From positions 71,875,900-71,939,899 of the forward strand of contig NC_134116.1 in NCBI RefSeq assembly GCF_040939455.1: 64,000 nucleotides of DNA, written 5' to 3'. Each line of letters opens with the position of its first letter. The first letter of the stretch is position 1. The stretch comes from Microcebus murinus (lineage: Eukaryota > Chordata > Mammalia > Primates > Cheirogaleidae). The position numbers and the translations under genes were made by a program. The notes under the pieces are model-generated. The model saw only the letters and a program-made list of their open reading frames with translations, was not told the DNA's origin and made no database searches. This document shows positions 23,981-35,030 of the stretch, one piece after another.

Positions 23981-24777
23981 CTTTCGATATTCCCTTTTTA
24001 TCTCTGTAGAAGAGATGCTAGAAGTAAACAAATAGCTATTATGGAAAACACAGAGTCAAAGAGAAATAAAATAAAATGTTTGGGGGGGTTACTTGTGGCC
24101 AAGATAATGTCCTATTGTGAGTATAATATTCTTATAAATAAAATTTATAAATTTTAATAATTGTAATATTATTTTGGATAAGTCTTAACGAGACAGGTAG
24201 AATTTCAACAGGTATAGCTATCGGGGAGGGCATTTACTTATACTTTTTTAAAAAACTCATACTTTAAAGTTATAGAATTCCTTAATTCAGAGATGTGGAG
24301 TATAAAAATTACACAGAATTCTTATCTTCATGTCTGTAGGGAAAATCAAATATTTTTAAAGTTATTTTTTTTATCCCATGGAATGTTGACATACATTTCT
24401 TTTCATGATTTAAAAAGGAGGAGCTTCAGAATTTAATTATATGAGATTAATGTTAAGCACGAAAACACATTCCTAGAAGAGTTTAAACTATTTTGGCACC
24501 CGAAAATAGACTTTAGTTCTTTTAAATATTGATAAGATCTTTAAGAAAAATAATTTTACTTTTAGTGATAAATCACATTTAAAATATGATGTAAATGAAA
24601 TAGAAACAATCAAAGCAATACCTAAAACATTCACCTACCCACATGGTTCAGTAGCAAGATCAAAATCCTCAAAATTAAGGGCACTGAGCATGTGTCTTGT
24701 CTGCAATTAGCAGATTTCACAACCTGGGAAAATCCACACACTCATCTTCCTTGGTGGTGAAAAGAGGGATTACATTA
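23981..24777. other. Unique AT-rich sequence
   Basis: No gene or clear repeat is recognised. Confidence 0.5.
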
Positions 24778-24953
24778 GAGCATTGCCTCTCAAACCTCAC
24801 TGTGCCTTCAATTCACCTGCAAATCGTGTTAAAATGAGAGTTTTGATTGAGTAGGTCTAGGGCGGAGCCTGGGAATCTGCATTTCCAACGAGGCTTCTGG
24901 GGAAGCTAGGCTGCTGGCTGTTGACCTCACTTTGAGTAACAAAAGATTTGAAA
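24778..24953 (+). mobile_element. MER5A-type hAT MITE, near full length
   Basis: It runs from 'attgcctctcaaacctcactg' through 'gattgagtaggtctagggcggagcctgggaatctgcattt' (in pieces) to 'gttgacctcactttgag'. That is the whole palindromic layout of MER5A, about 176 bp. Confidence 0.75.
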
Positions 24954-25284
24954 TCTTTTAAAGTTCCTGAAGTCCCAGAGTCCTAGGTCAGGTTTCCAGG
25001 ATTCTAGTGTGAAGACTTTGTCATCAGACATTAGCTGGGATGATGGTTCAACTACAGAAGGCATCTAGGAGTCCTTCACACTGAATGTGCCCAGTGCTCT
25101 TTGCTCCTTCAAAGGTGCAGTCTCCCTGGATGTCTTTGGCATTCAGTGTCCTCTCTTCAGTCCTCCCTGTTTAGGGACCAGAGCATAGTGATATTCAAAT
25201 TCCAGGACATAATAGAATATGCCTTGTGTGACTTCAGGCTCTTTTAGGAATCTGGCCGATAATTATTGCATCATCTGTCAATCT

Positions 25285-25505
25285 GAACTCTAATAATTTA
25301 TCGAGACCTAATATGTGTCAGAGACTCTCTATACAATGCAAAGTATATATCATTGTCATTTACTTTGCACATGAGGGCGCTGAAGCCAAGAGGGATAAAG
25401 TGAAGTGTAGGGTCACCCAGCCAGTAAGAGGAGCCAGGATTTCAACCCACGTCTTGCCGGCTTCCAGCCTCTGCTCTTTCTACTGTGGCACACTGGCTCC
25501 GAGAG
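25285..25505 (-). repeat. MIR-family SINE
   Basis: It reads 'taatatgtgtcagagactc', 'gcacatgagggcgctgaagcc', 'gggtcacccagccagtaag' and 'caggatttcaacccacg' in minus-strand MIR order. Confidence 0.8.
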
Positions 25506-25669
25506 CCAGTGGGCTGGATTGAGAGGGAGGTTCACACGGGCACAGTACATATTGTGGGCTTCAAGAAGTTTTTAATTTAAAAGCAGTAAGAAATGACAAA
25601 AAAGCAACACAGAATGAAATGCTCAATGACTCTGCCAGAAATAAGTCTCGTGGGAGTGCAGAGGAGGGA

Positions 25670-25910
25670 GGAGGTGGTGTTTGCAGGAAGGGCTAGGAAG
25701 ATGGCCCAGAGAAGGGAGCCTCTGAGTCAGGTCTTGAAAAATGAGTAGGGACTGAGGGAGTGAGAGGAGAGCTTCATAGGCAATGGGGATGGGGTGGAAT
25801 CACTTTCCTTCCACACATGAACGATTTCAAAGACTTTTAAGACAAAAACAGGGAGGCTACCACGATAGGCCTTTAATGCCAGACTGAAGAATTTGGACTT
25901 TATCTTTTTT
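25670..25910 (-). mobile_element. L2 LINE, left part, interrupted by Alu
   Basis: The phrases 'gagtcaggtcttgaaaaatgagtaggg' and 'aatttggactttatc' are in minus-strand L2 order. The reading resumes at about 26195 with 'ttatcagtgggagac' and '...attaatctgac' after the Alu. Confidence 0.65.
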
Positions 25911-26186
25911 GTGTTTGATTTTGAGACAAGATCTTGCTCTGTCACCCAGGCTGGAGTGGAGTATGATCAGAGGTCACTGCAACCTCCAATTCCTGGGCTC
26001 AAGTGATTCTCCCAACTTAGCCTCCCATGTAGCTGGGACCATACCTGGCTAATATTTTTTTAAATTTAATTAGAGATGGGATCTCACTACATTGCCCAGG
26101 CTGGTTTTGAACTCCTAGCTTCAAGCAATCCTCCCCACTTGGCCTCTCAAAGTGTTGGGATTACAGGTGTGAGACACTGCATCTGG
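25911..26186 (-). mobile_element. Alu, old (AluJ-like), inserted in L2
   Basis: This is a complete Alu on the minus strand, from 'ttgagacaagatcttgctctg' to 'gacactgcatctgg'. It is flanked by a target-site duplication, CTTTATCTTTTTT at 25898-25910 and CTTTATCCTTTTT at 26187-26199, one mismatch. Its wording fits an old Alu present before the strepsirrhine-haplorhine split. Confidence 0.85.
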
Positions 26187-26324
26187 CTTTATCCTTTTTA
26201 TCAGTGGGAGACTGTCTTAATACTTTTAAATAATATATCAGAATTATATTGTAAAAGGAACAATATAGCAGAACTATAGGAGATTAATCTGACAAGCATG
26301 TATGTGAATAACTACAGCAGGAGG

Positions 26325-26480
26325 ATAGGAGGTTAGTTTCCTCATCTGTAAAATGAGGGGAAAAAATAGTAATTGCCTCATGGCCTGTTTTTAGAATTAG
26401 GTGAGATTATGTAAAGCACTTAGAATTAGAATGGTGCCTGACACACTAGTGTTCAAAAAAATGTGAGCCATCACTACTTC
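26325..26480 (+). repeat. MIR-family SINE
   Basis: It reads 'agtttcctcatctgtaaaatgagg', then 'gtaattgcctcatgg', then 'aaagcacttagaattagaatggtgcctgacac', a clear plus-strand MIR 3' half. Confidence 0.8.
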
Positions 26481-26883
26481 AGTACTCTAATCATGAGAGT
26501 GACTGAGCCCAAATTCTGAATTGATTTACATGTAGCAAATATTAAAGTCAATTCTTCACTTTTAGAGCCTCTTAACGACGTAGTATCAGGCACATGGAAG
26601 TACTCACTGTGAGGTAGCATTGCTGGTGGTGTCATTGTTTCCCTCTTCCCCTCTTCGTCTGGCTAGGTGCATTTGTGTCACCTTTCCTCTGTCCTTAATT
26701 ACCATCAGGGCCATGACTCTTTTCTGGCTTAAGGTTGCCTTTTTGCTTGTGTGGGTCTTTCCTCCTTTAATTCTACTCCAATTATTACACGAGAAGTTTT
26801 CCTGAGCATGCTCTCTGCCTGTAGGCACAAGTACAAAGGAAGGGCTTTAATTCCAAGAACAATTTAAAAATAAATGGATGAGT
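26481..26883. other. Unique sequence
   Basis: No gene or repeat is recognised. Confidence 0.5.
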
Positions 26884-26918
26884 TTGGTTTTTCTAAGAGA
26901 AAAAAAAAAACTCAAAGT

Positions 26919-26928
26919 GGGAATTCCC
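26919..26928. promoter_or_regulatory. Candidate NF-kB site, copy 1
   Basis: GGGAATTCCC fits the kB consensus GGGRNNYYCC on both strands. It directly follows an imperfect IRF-like run AAACTCAAAGT (26908-26918). There is no experimental support. Confidence 0.35.
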
Positions 26929-27030
26929 TGCAGAAGAACTTGGGAAAGGCATTTGATATCTATCAGCAGCTGTGAGTTTTCATAGGGTAGTCCACCTATG
27001 TAAACTTGAGTCCATGTTTTCTAAGAAAAA

Positions 27031-27052
27031 GAAACTGAAAGTGGGAATTCCC
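27031..27052. promoter_or_regulatory. Candidate composite IRF/ISRE plus NF-kB element, copy 2
   Basis: GAAACTGAAAG (27031-27041) fits the IRF/ISRE core GAAANNGAAA. It runs into the palindromic kB site GGGAATTCCC at 27043-27052, giving an arrangement like PRDI next to PRDII in the interferon-beta enhancer. Function is an inference from the motif only. Confidence 0.4.
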
Positions 27053-27289
27053 TGCAGAAGAACTTGACTGGGAAAGGCATTTGATATGTATCAGCAGCTT
27101 TGAGTTTTTATAGGTTAGTCCCCCTTTATAAACTTAACAGTGTGAAGTAAAAGGCACATTAGACATCATTAGTTAGACCAGAGTCAAATCCATAAGATGA
27201 GAGAGAGAAGAGAAGAGATGGTATAGGGAGCAGGGATAAAGTAGTGAAAATATCCTTTCTATTGGTTTTTCATCCACATTCCATTCTGT

Positions 27290-27690
27290 CAAAGTGTATT
27301 GTCCATTGCTATGTACCAGGCAACGGACTAAATGCTGTGATGCAATAATGAGCAGAAATACACATGGACCCTGCCTTCCTGGAATGTATAACTTAGAGGA
27401 ATAAACAGAGGTATTAATCAAATTAATTTCCCCCAAATATCACAATGCAGGTAGGACAGAGACTACAAAGGAGATGGACAGGGTGCTCCTTAGGAAAACT
27501 GGGAAAGCATCCTTGAGGAAATAAGTGTTTAGCAGGAGTTGATTATGCTACCATCGAGATAGTGTTCAAAGGAACTGCATGTTCAAAGGCCTTGGAAAGA
27601 AAAGGCCAATGTGAGGAGGATGTGCATTTGAGGCTGCACGAGGAAGTAAAGGCAAAACCAAGCAGGAACCTGTGGGCCCTTTTAAAATAT
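27290..27690 (-). mobile_element. L2 LINE fragment
   Basis: The order 'tgtaccaggcaacggactaaatgctg', 'gaccctgccttcctggaatg', 'gcatccttgaggaaat' and 'catgttcaaaggccttgg' is minus-strand L2. Confidence 0.7.
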
Positions 27691-28214
27691 TATTTTAAAG
27701 GATAATTTCCATAATAAATAAAATGAAGGGCGTACATTTATAATTTTTAAATCTTTGAAAGTTATAAAATACTGAACAAATAGAAAGCAATTGTGTTACC
27801 ATCATGAGTATTGTCTTTCTGAGTTATACTTAGAGAATTGCACCAATTATCATTGCATAGCTGTAAAATAAGCATTTTAAATCAAGTAAGGATATATTCC
27901 ACTTAAGGAATCAAAGAGCAAGGTTGAACTGTGTCTTGAGGTCATAAAATACTCTCCAGAGAAAAGACTAGGCATCTACCTGTTAAGTACACATAAAGTT
28001 GGTGATTCCATAGCATCATAAACTCTTAGTTTGGAAGGGACCTTCCCCACTGACCTATGACATATCCAGTGTGATGGACCACACTGAAATTGAAAGCCTC
28101 TAGGGATGAGGCCCTCCTAACTATGGAAGGTGTCCTATCTTTATACTTTGAGCTTGCTTCAAAGTTCTTACCTATATTTTAGGTCAAACCTGTAGGATGA
28201 AGGGAGGGGAGGAA
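27691..28214. other. Unique or very old sequence
   Basis: The part 'ctcttagtttggaagggacc' near 28025 resembles an ancient mammalian repeat ('...gctggaagggacctta'), but I cannot name it. No gene is seen. Confidence 0.4.
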
Positions 28215-28425
28215 AGTACTAATCTTACAATGTTCTAAGTGTTTCATATACATAATCTAATATAACCTTCACTTGAGCTTTATGATGCTTTACTTGAATT
28301 TGGTAGATGAGAACACCAAGGTGCAAAAAAATGAACTAATTTGATTCATTCGTGCCTACATAGTTAATAAGGAGCCTGACTTTGAATAAAAGTCAACTTG
28401 ACTCCAAAGCTGCAGTGCTAGGTAT
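28215..28425 (-). repeat. MIR-family SINE
   Basis: It reads 'tctaagtgtttcatatac', 'tagatgagaacaccaagg' and 'ttaataaggagcctgac' in minus-strand MIR order. Confidence 0.6.
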
Positions 28426-28609
28426 TCTAGAACAATATTTTAGAGCCATTTAAAAAATATTTTGAGGGTTACAGCATCCTTTGAAGATCAGATGAAATCT
28501 AAATACCTATGTTTCTGAAAAGTGAATGTGCGCCCGATGTTTTGCATGCACTTCCAGGTTCCCAGTGGCCCATAGGTCACAAGTTAATAACTTTCATGCT
28601 ATTATGTTC

Positions 28610-28735
28610 ATTGGTTAGAACCTAAGCTTTATTAGGAGAGGGTTCATGTCTGTTTTATTCACTGATGCATTTCAAACACCAAGAACTACACCTGGACCAG
28701 AATAGGCATTCATTAAGTAGTTGTTAAATGCAAGT
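28610..28735 (+). mobile_element. L2 LINE, 3' end
   Basis: It reads 'ttaggagagggttcatgtctg' and then 'aggcattcattaagtagttgttaaatg', a plus-strand L2 end. Confidence 0.6.
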
Positions 28736-29192
28736 GATCCCAAATGCCTGGGCCCATTCACCTAGTTCCTTAGAGCAGGATGCTAACAAAACAGTGTAGA
28801 CAGGGTGCCTCTGTTCAGAATTCAACAGAACCGCAGGATGGCTTCCCAACCCCAACCACAGAGGACCTCAAGGGACCTCCGAGGCCCAGCTTTGAAAAAT
28901 TATAGGCTGAGTTTTGTTTTGTTTCAATTTGTTTTGTTTTTTTACTTTAAAGACACTTCCTCTTCCTCTATCCTGAAAAAAAAAAAGGATAATGTCTTTA
29001 ATAGTTCCTTTTAAAAATTAGAATATGAGGCAAACTAGTAGAAATAGCACATCTGAGTAAATTTTTAGGAAGTATTTGGATAAAAAATGTTTAGACTACT
29101 TTATCCAAACGGTTCTTAGTGTCACTACTATTATTATTTAAATGGATTTTGCTTGTTGTTGTAAGACTAGAACTTTAATATGCCTGTGTTCA
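28736..29192. other. Unique sequence with a short A-run
   Basis: No gene is recognised. The small open frame at 28805-29014 has no domain. An A12 run lies near 28975-28986. Confidence 0.45.
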
Positions 29193-29504
29193 CAGTCATG
29201 TGTCGTTTAATGACAGGGATACATTCTAAAATTGGATCGTTAGGTGATTTTGTCATGCAACATCACAGAGAGTACTGACACAAACCTGATGGTGTAGCCT
29301 ACTACACACATAGGTATATGGTATGGCCTATTGCTCCTAGGCTACAAATCTGAACAGCATGTTACTGTACTGAATATTGTAGGCAGTTGTAACACAATGG
29401 TAAGTGTTTGTGTATCTAAACATAGAAAGGGTACAGTAAAAATATGGTATTGTAATCTATTGGGACCACTGTCGTTGCCCAAAATGTTATACAGTGCAAG
29501 ACTG
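29193..29504 (-). mobile_element. Non-autonomous DNA transposon (possibly Cheshire-like hAT), copy 2
   Basis: It begins CAGTCATGTGTCGTTTAATG and ends CAGTGCAAGACTG. It holds 'gcctattgctcctaggctac' and 'gtaggcagttgtaacac', the reverse complement of wording in the copy at 20089-20473. Confidence 0.75.
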
Positions 29505-31069
29505 TATTTGTAAAAATGGCAGCTCTTAGGAAATAATTGTAAGGGTATTATATGGTATCTACCCCAGGTTTTAAAACCAGAAACAACTGAAAAGATGACT
29601 TCCTGTAACTACAAATTGGATCTCGGCAGTTGACAGCTCTTGCCATGCTCCTTGAATATTTTTCCAAAAGGCAACATTCAAGAAGCAATACAAAATCCTT
29701 TTCCAACTAGTTTATATTTTCTTGGCTTAGATTCTGATCTCATTGACACAAGAGTGGAAAAGGAATTGATAACCAGATATACTTGGTTTGCTTACATATT
29801 GATATGAAATATGTGTATGTATGCATATATACATATAAACCATTTTGTAGATTTGAAAAGGGAGCCCTTAAGAAGTTAAATAATTTAAACAGCTAGTGAG
29901 TGGTGAAGGTGGGGCATTTTGGTGTTTTGCAGCAAGAGAGTAATAGGATCAAAGCAGTATCCTGAGAAGCTAAATGTTCCAGGGTGGATGGGGTGTGAGC
30001 CAGACCAGACACAGAGACACAAGTGAGACTGTCAGAGTCCTTTAGCAGAATGCAGGCAGAATGCAGGCAGAATGCAGCAAGGAGTTGATGAGAGGCATTT
30101 TGAAAGAAGAATCAATAGACTTATTTAGTTTTCTCCTTCCTGGAGGGAATTGTTTTGAACACTGTGGTTTTGCCTAACTGTATTAGGTGCTAGGGAGTTC
30201 AAGCTGTGTAAGACAGTGTCTACCATCTTTGTGCAGGGTTTTCTTGCTTTTCTTGCTTATTTTCCATCTGTAATACACAGAGGTAATTAGAAATAAATCA
30301 AGGCTGAGGCCCCTTCTCCACACCCCCTACCCTAAATCATTGGTTAGGCTCAAACCTCTCATTACATAGGAATGTAATTAGTCATAGTATAGAATATTTG
30401 GAAAATGGAAATTGAAGAAATTTTGCCCATAATTCCACCATCCTAAAAATGGTTATGATTATTTTAGTGTGTTTTCTTCTAAGCTTTTTTTTTGACTATG
30501 CATTTTTTTTAAACTTTTCAAAACTTGTAATCTTGGTACACACCATCACTTTGGTCCTACTTTTTCAGTAACCACAGTGTACTGATTGATTAATGGAATG
30601 CTGGGACTGCATTTTCTAAAGCAATAAATAAGGAAAAATAAGCCAAAGCCAAGGACAGCCCTTGAGACCCCCAGAGGCGGGGAATTAAAGAGGGTGTTTT
30701 AAGTTCATTGACGACTGAGAGTAGCTTTCGGTATGTTCTGTCCTCTGTGTAGCAAACACATTTTTGGTGCTCAGTGAATATTCTCCGATGATTGATTAGT
30801 GTTGAGTCATCTTGGTGGGGCAGCTCAGGAGAAGGTAACCACGCCTGGCTGTGTGTTGTACTTGGTGTGTTTAAACAGGTCTGGGCCATAAGACACAGTG
30901 TGATCATGGTGGTGTTCTGGGAGGTTGGCCAGAGGCCACTGTGTGCTACGATAAGCATGGAGCTCTGAAGATAAAAGGTAGAAAGTCTCAGGAGAGTCTC
31001 TGTATTTTTATATACTCATATATTCTCTAATAGAAGAGGATTCCCCCAGAAAAGCTGTACAAAACAGGC
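29505..31069. other. Mostly unique sequence with small repeats
   Basis: There is an 11-bp x3 repeat (CAGAATGCAGG) at 30046-30078. The 122-residue minus-strand frame at 30590-30958 has no domain I recognise. A plus-strand L2-like phrase lies near 30760-30785. Confidence 0.45.
30046..30078. repeat. 11-bp tandem repeat, 3 copies
   Basis: CAGAATGCAGG is repeated three times head to tail; only the last base of the third copy differs. Confidence 0.9.
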
Positions 31070-31424
31070 ATAGCAATGGATGAACCTGGAGGACATCAAG
31101 CTAAGTGAAATAAGCCAGGCACAGAAAGACAAATACCACATAAACTCACTTATATGTGGAATAAAGTGTAAATAAAAAAGTCAAACTCACAGATGCAGAG
31201 AGTAGCATGGTGGTTGCCAGGGGCTGGGGTGGGGACAGAGGTTGTGGAATGGGGAGATGTTGGCAATCCAAACTTTCAGTTATAAGATGAATGATTTTTG
31301 AGGACCTAATGTAGAGCGTGGTGACATAGTTAATAATACTGTATTGTATGCTTGATAAGGGAGTAGATCTCAAGGTTTACACACAAATGAAACTATGTGA
31401 GGTGATGAATCATGGTGATTTTTG
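31070..31424 (+). mobile_element. L1M LINE, 3' region
   Basis: It reads 'aacctggaggacatcaagctaagtgaaataagccaggcac' (in pieces), 'tggtggttgccaggggctgg' and 'taataatactgtattgtatg'. This is the 3' UTR of L1MA/L1MB-like elements on the plus strand. Confidence 0.8.
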
Positions 31425-31560
31425 TTTTAAAATATTTAATTGACAAAGATTGTATATATTCAAGGTATACAACATGATGATTTGATATACGTATACACTG
31501 TGTGATGATTACTGCCGTTAACTCACCACATCCGTCACCACCCCATGCTGTACCTTAGAT
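31425..31560 (-). mobile_element. L1M LINE, extreme 3' end, opposite orientation
   Basis: It reads 'taattgacaaagattgtatatattcaagg' and 'tacaacatgatgatttgatatacg', the reverse complement of the end of the same kind of L1. It abuts the plus-strand copy directly. Confidence 0.7.
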
Positions 31561-31864
31561 GCCCTGCATTGTGGTGATTTGGAATACTAATCTCCCTTAT
31601 GAATTGAAAAAGATGTAAGGTATGGGGAGGTTTTTAGGTGTGTTTTTTCTTCGTGATCTGTATTTCCCCAATATTGTCTTCCCCACTTTCTCACCCAGGT
31701 GTGCATCCCCCAGGCTCAGCGCCAGTACCACTTTTCCTGCTGTACGGAATGACTCCATTCTGTTCCGACTTAGCTGTGTCTCCTCTACTCCCCTGGGCAA
31801 CCTCTGCACACCTGTGTCGTAGTGCCAGCACTGCAGTCCTATACTTGTAACTGTCCTCATCCTT
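31561..31864. other. Unique sequence
   Basis: No gene is recognised. Open frames on both strands overlap one another and have no domain. It may be decayed 5' extension of the L2 that follows. Confidence 0.45.
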
Positions 31865-31975
31865 TGCCATTATAAATCATTGTTGAGAAGAGGGACAGTG
31901 TCTTATTCATCTTTGTACAGTCAGCGCCCAGCACTGTGTCTGGCATGAAATATCCATTAGGAATATTTGACAAAG
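31865..31975 (+). mobile_element. L2 LINE, 3' end
   Basis: It reads 'gagaagagggacagtgtcttattcatc', 'tcagcgcccagcactgtgtctggcat' and ends 'gaatatttgac', a clear plus-strand L2 end. Confidence 0.75.
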
Positions 31976-33694
31976 AACGCATAAAAGAAAGAAGCAGTAG
32001 CATGAGTTAGTTAGTGGCTTTGTCTCTGTTGCTGACAAACAAGATGCCAGAAAGAGAAATCATATTTTCATCACATCAGCATCATTTTTGGCTAAAATTA
32101 TTCCTCCCAACTCAGAGGAATCTCCACTTGCTGCGCAGCCCTAAGCCTTCAAGGTGTCTTCCCAGAAACCTCAGAATTTCATGGACACCTAGATCTAGAC
32201 CTCCGGAGAGATATTTTGCTGCCCTTTCAAACTCCGTAGTGCTCCTCCTTTATGGGATTAAAAAAAATGTTGCTCTTCTTTGCACCACTTTCCATTCTTT
32301 AAAGTATAAATGGATGGTCTTCTAGTAGGACTTGGGAAGGAAAACTTCTATCATATTCCTTGGTGTACTGATCTGGATTTATCCAAGACAGTACATGCAA
32401 TTTAAATATATGAGAAATGTAATTTCATTTTTAATACCACACTCTTATTCACTCTTATTTGTGAGCCATAGTTATTTCCAAACTTTACTCAACGCTCAAC
32501 TTTATGACACCATCCAGGAAGGGACCTCATGTAAAAATGGTACAGAACCCAGGGCAACAGGCGAGCACACAGTCTTAGTAACGGTGTGCATGTCACTGGG
32601 AAGTCCCAAACACTTACAGGACAGATGACATGAGAATCAAAGGATTTTCAAAAGGATCCATCCTAGTGTTTCTTTAATGAGCCGTTTCTCTTGTGTATTC
32701 AAATTATAATTTAAGTTAACATTAACAAAAGATATTTGCTGTTGTTCAAGCTCAGGGAGGAGGTTATAGAATCCTACCTGAGGTAAAAGGAAAGTAAGTC
32801 TCTAAGCACAAATTTTACCTAAGAGACTAAAAATTCTCTTCTAGTAATTTAGCAACTCATAAAAAAGAAATGAGCAATTGCTTTTATTTCCAATTAGTAC
32901 AAAGATAAGTAGGTTCTAGATAATACCAGATAGTAAATTAATCAAAATCTCCAGCAAAATTATTGAAAGAATTATTAAAGAAATTTGTATGAGCATGAAG
33001 AAACAGAGGTGGTTGATAATAAAGATGCAGTTTGGGTCCATGAAGAATGAACGAAGCTAAATCAATACAGTTTCCCATTTGGGTAATGTAGCAGGACGAG
33101 CCAGTCACAGGAAGGTGATAGACACACTCAGTGTGTGATGGTCTCAGGATATTCTGCACAATATCACCATGGAAAAATATAGGCTAGAAAACAAGTCAGC
33201 TTGGAGAACTGCATCTGGTTGGATAGCTATTCCCATAAAAAACAGACCAATGGACTGAAGTTGCTCAGAAAGGTCAGCTGAACATTGCGGTAGCAAGCCC
33301 AGTGCTGTTCAACTGTTTAATTAAAGGCAAAGCAAGAATGCTTATGACATTTGTAACTGATGCAAAACGAAGGCAAATATTACCAAAAATGTTTGATGCC
33401 CTTTGGCCCCTCTCTGTGGATCAAGGAGTTATTCATCCCTCCAGGCTCCCTCATTTTCATAAGGGACCTTAAACTTCCCCTTGTTTGATGGTCAAAGCAT
33501 ATGTTTTTGCCACTAACCAACAAAGTGAAATATGCATATTTAAGCCTCTTTCCAGAGAATAAAACCTAGAATTGCCAATCCTTATTCAATCCAAGCTGTT
33601 ACATCAACAGCAAGAACAACAATATTTATAATGATTGCCTAAAAAGCACACATCCATTCCTCTAGACATTCTAAATTTTGTCTTTGGGACAATT
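31976..33694. other. Unique sequence
   Basis: No gene or repeat is recognised. The frames at 32014-32325 and 32332-32628 lack any domain. Confidence 0.45.
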
Positions 33695-34095
33695 CAGATT
33701 ATCATTTATTCAATTATTTATTCAACCAATCGCTATCGATTTCCTACTCTATGCCGGGCCTTATGGTAGGCATGAAGTACATAGAATGTGAATGAAGTAG
33801 ACATGGTCTCTCCACAACAGTCTATGGTGGAAAAAAATAAGCCACACATAAGTCAATGAAGAAACATCTATGTAATTATAGATTGGGAAAGGTGGTGACA
33901 TGGGGACAATCAATGGGGTGCCGCTTCCTCTTACGTGAAGTGGGCAGAGATGGCCTGCCCGAGGATGTTTGCGGAGAAGGCCCAGCATGGGCAGGGCTCC
34001 ATACAGAGGGTTCTGGGCTGAGGAGTGGCACATGCAGCAGCATGAAGGAGGCCAGCCAGGAGATTGGCGATGGGGTGAGTGGTAACCAGGGATTA
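33695..34095 (-). mobile_element. L2 LINE fragment
   Basis: It reads 'ttcaattatttattcaaccaatcgc', 'actctatgccgggccttatgg' and 'tggtctctccacaacag', minus-strand L2. The downstream part is weaker. Confidence 0.65.
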
Positions 34096-34462
34096 GATTG
34101 TGCATTATTATTGACATCAAAGGATACCATTAAGCAACCACAAATTAAGTTTTATTCCCAAACCCAGTATCATTGAGGATGCTGATTCTTTATAAGGACC
34201 CAGGAAAACTTTCCCTGGGCTTGCAATACCTGGCGATTTGTGTTCATCTTGAATCGCTATTTTGTTTTCCATTTATGGACAGGTTGAATTTTGTCATGGA
34301 TCTTGCTTCCTTTGTCTCCCCCACCTGCAGCAAATGTAGAGAGTTGTGTGGCTTGTATTTCTGTGAACTGATTTCACCCGTGGCTTTATTATTTTCCTCC
34401 TCTTACTTTAACTTTTTCAAAGTCACTTGGTTGTTTATTTTTTTACTTTTATAATATAGGGG

Positions 34463-34486
34463 TTTGTTGTTGTTGTTGTTGTTGTT
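34463..34486. repeat. (TTG)8 microsatellite
   Basis: About eight TTG/GTT units occur in a row. Confidence 0.95.
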
Positions 34487-34764
34487 AGCAGAAATAACAG
34501 GGCAGAAATAAATAGTTGGAGAAGGAAGTCAGGAATTGGAAATATCTCAACAATTCCAATAAGTTTAAAGACCTATGCATAAGGGCAAAAGGTCATTTGG
34601 TAAGTACAGAAGACAGAACACTCACCTAACAGCATATTTTATGAAAATACGTAAACACCAGGCAGCTTAAGCACTTAGATCCTCTATAAAACAGCATGAG
34701 GCAATAGAGATAGCTTCCCACACTTCACTTAACATGTGGTGTAATGGGGACTTTCTTTTCCGTA

Positions 34765-35030
34765 TTCCTTAGCAGACAGTTCCTTGAGGGCGGGGACCAC
34801 ATTGTACTCACCTTTGTACCTTTTATACTTTTGCGCTGCAGTGCTGTACAGGCATTCAGTCAATGTTAAATTTATGAATGAGTGAATATAGATTATAAAA
34901 AATAAAACCTCCCATAGTCTCAGACTGGATTGGCAAAAGTGCAATGCCCTGAATGCAGGAAGTATGCCCACATTGTACACATTCTACCGTGCCTGGCCAC
35001 ATCTAGAGCACTAAGCATAGAGTAAGTGCC
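34765..35030 (+). mobile_element. L2 LINE, 3' end fragments
   Basis: It reads 'agttccttgagggcggggaccac', 'gtacaggcattcagtcaatg' and 'aatttatgaatgagtgaat'. A second short L2 end follows at 34985-35030 ('agagcactaagcatagagtaag'). Confidence 0.7.

Larger units (their letters stand above)
26884..27139. repeat. Tandem duplication, two copies of ~124-128 bp
   Basis: The first copy starts at 'ttttctaaga' (26888) and the second at the same words 128 bp later. Shared blocks include 'gtgggaattccctgcagaag', 'gggaaaggcatttgatat', 'tatcagcagct' and 'taaactt'. Copy 2 has a 4-base insertion (ACTG) after 'gaacttg', and copy 1 has a longer A-run. Both copies hold a palindromic GGGAATTCCC. Confidence 0.95.

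Noticed and set aside
30590..30958. 122-residue minus-strand frame
   Set aside because: No domain or recognisable family, no promoter; length is within chance for a 64-kb window.
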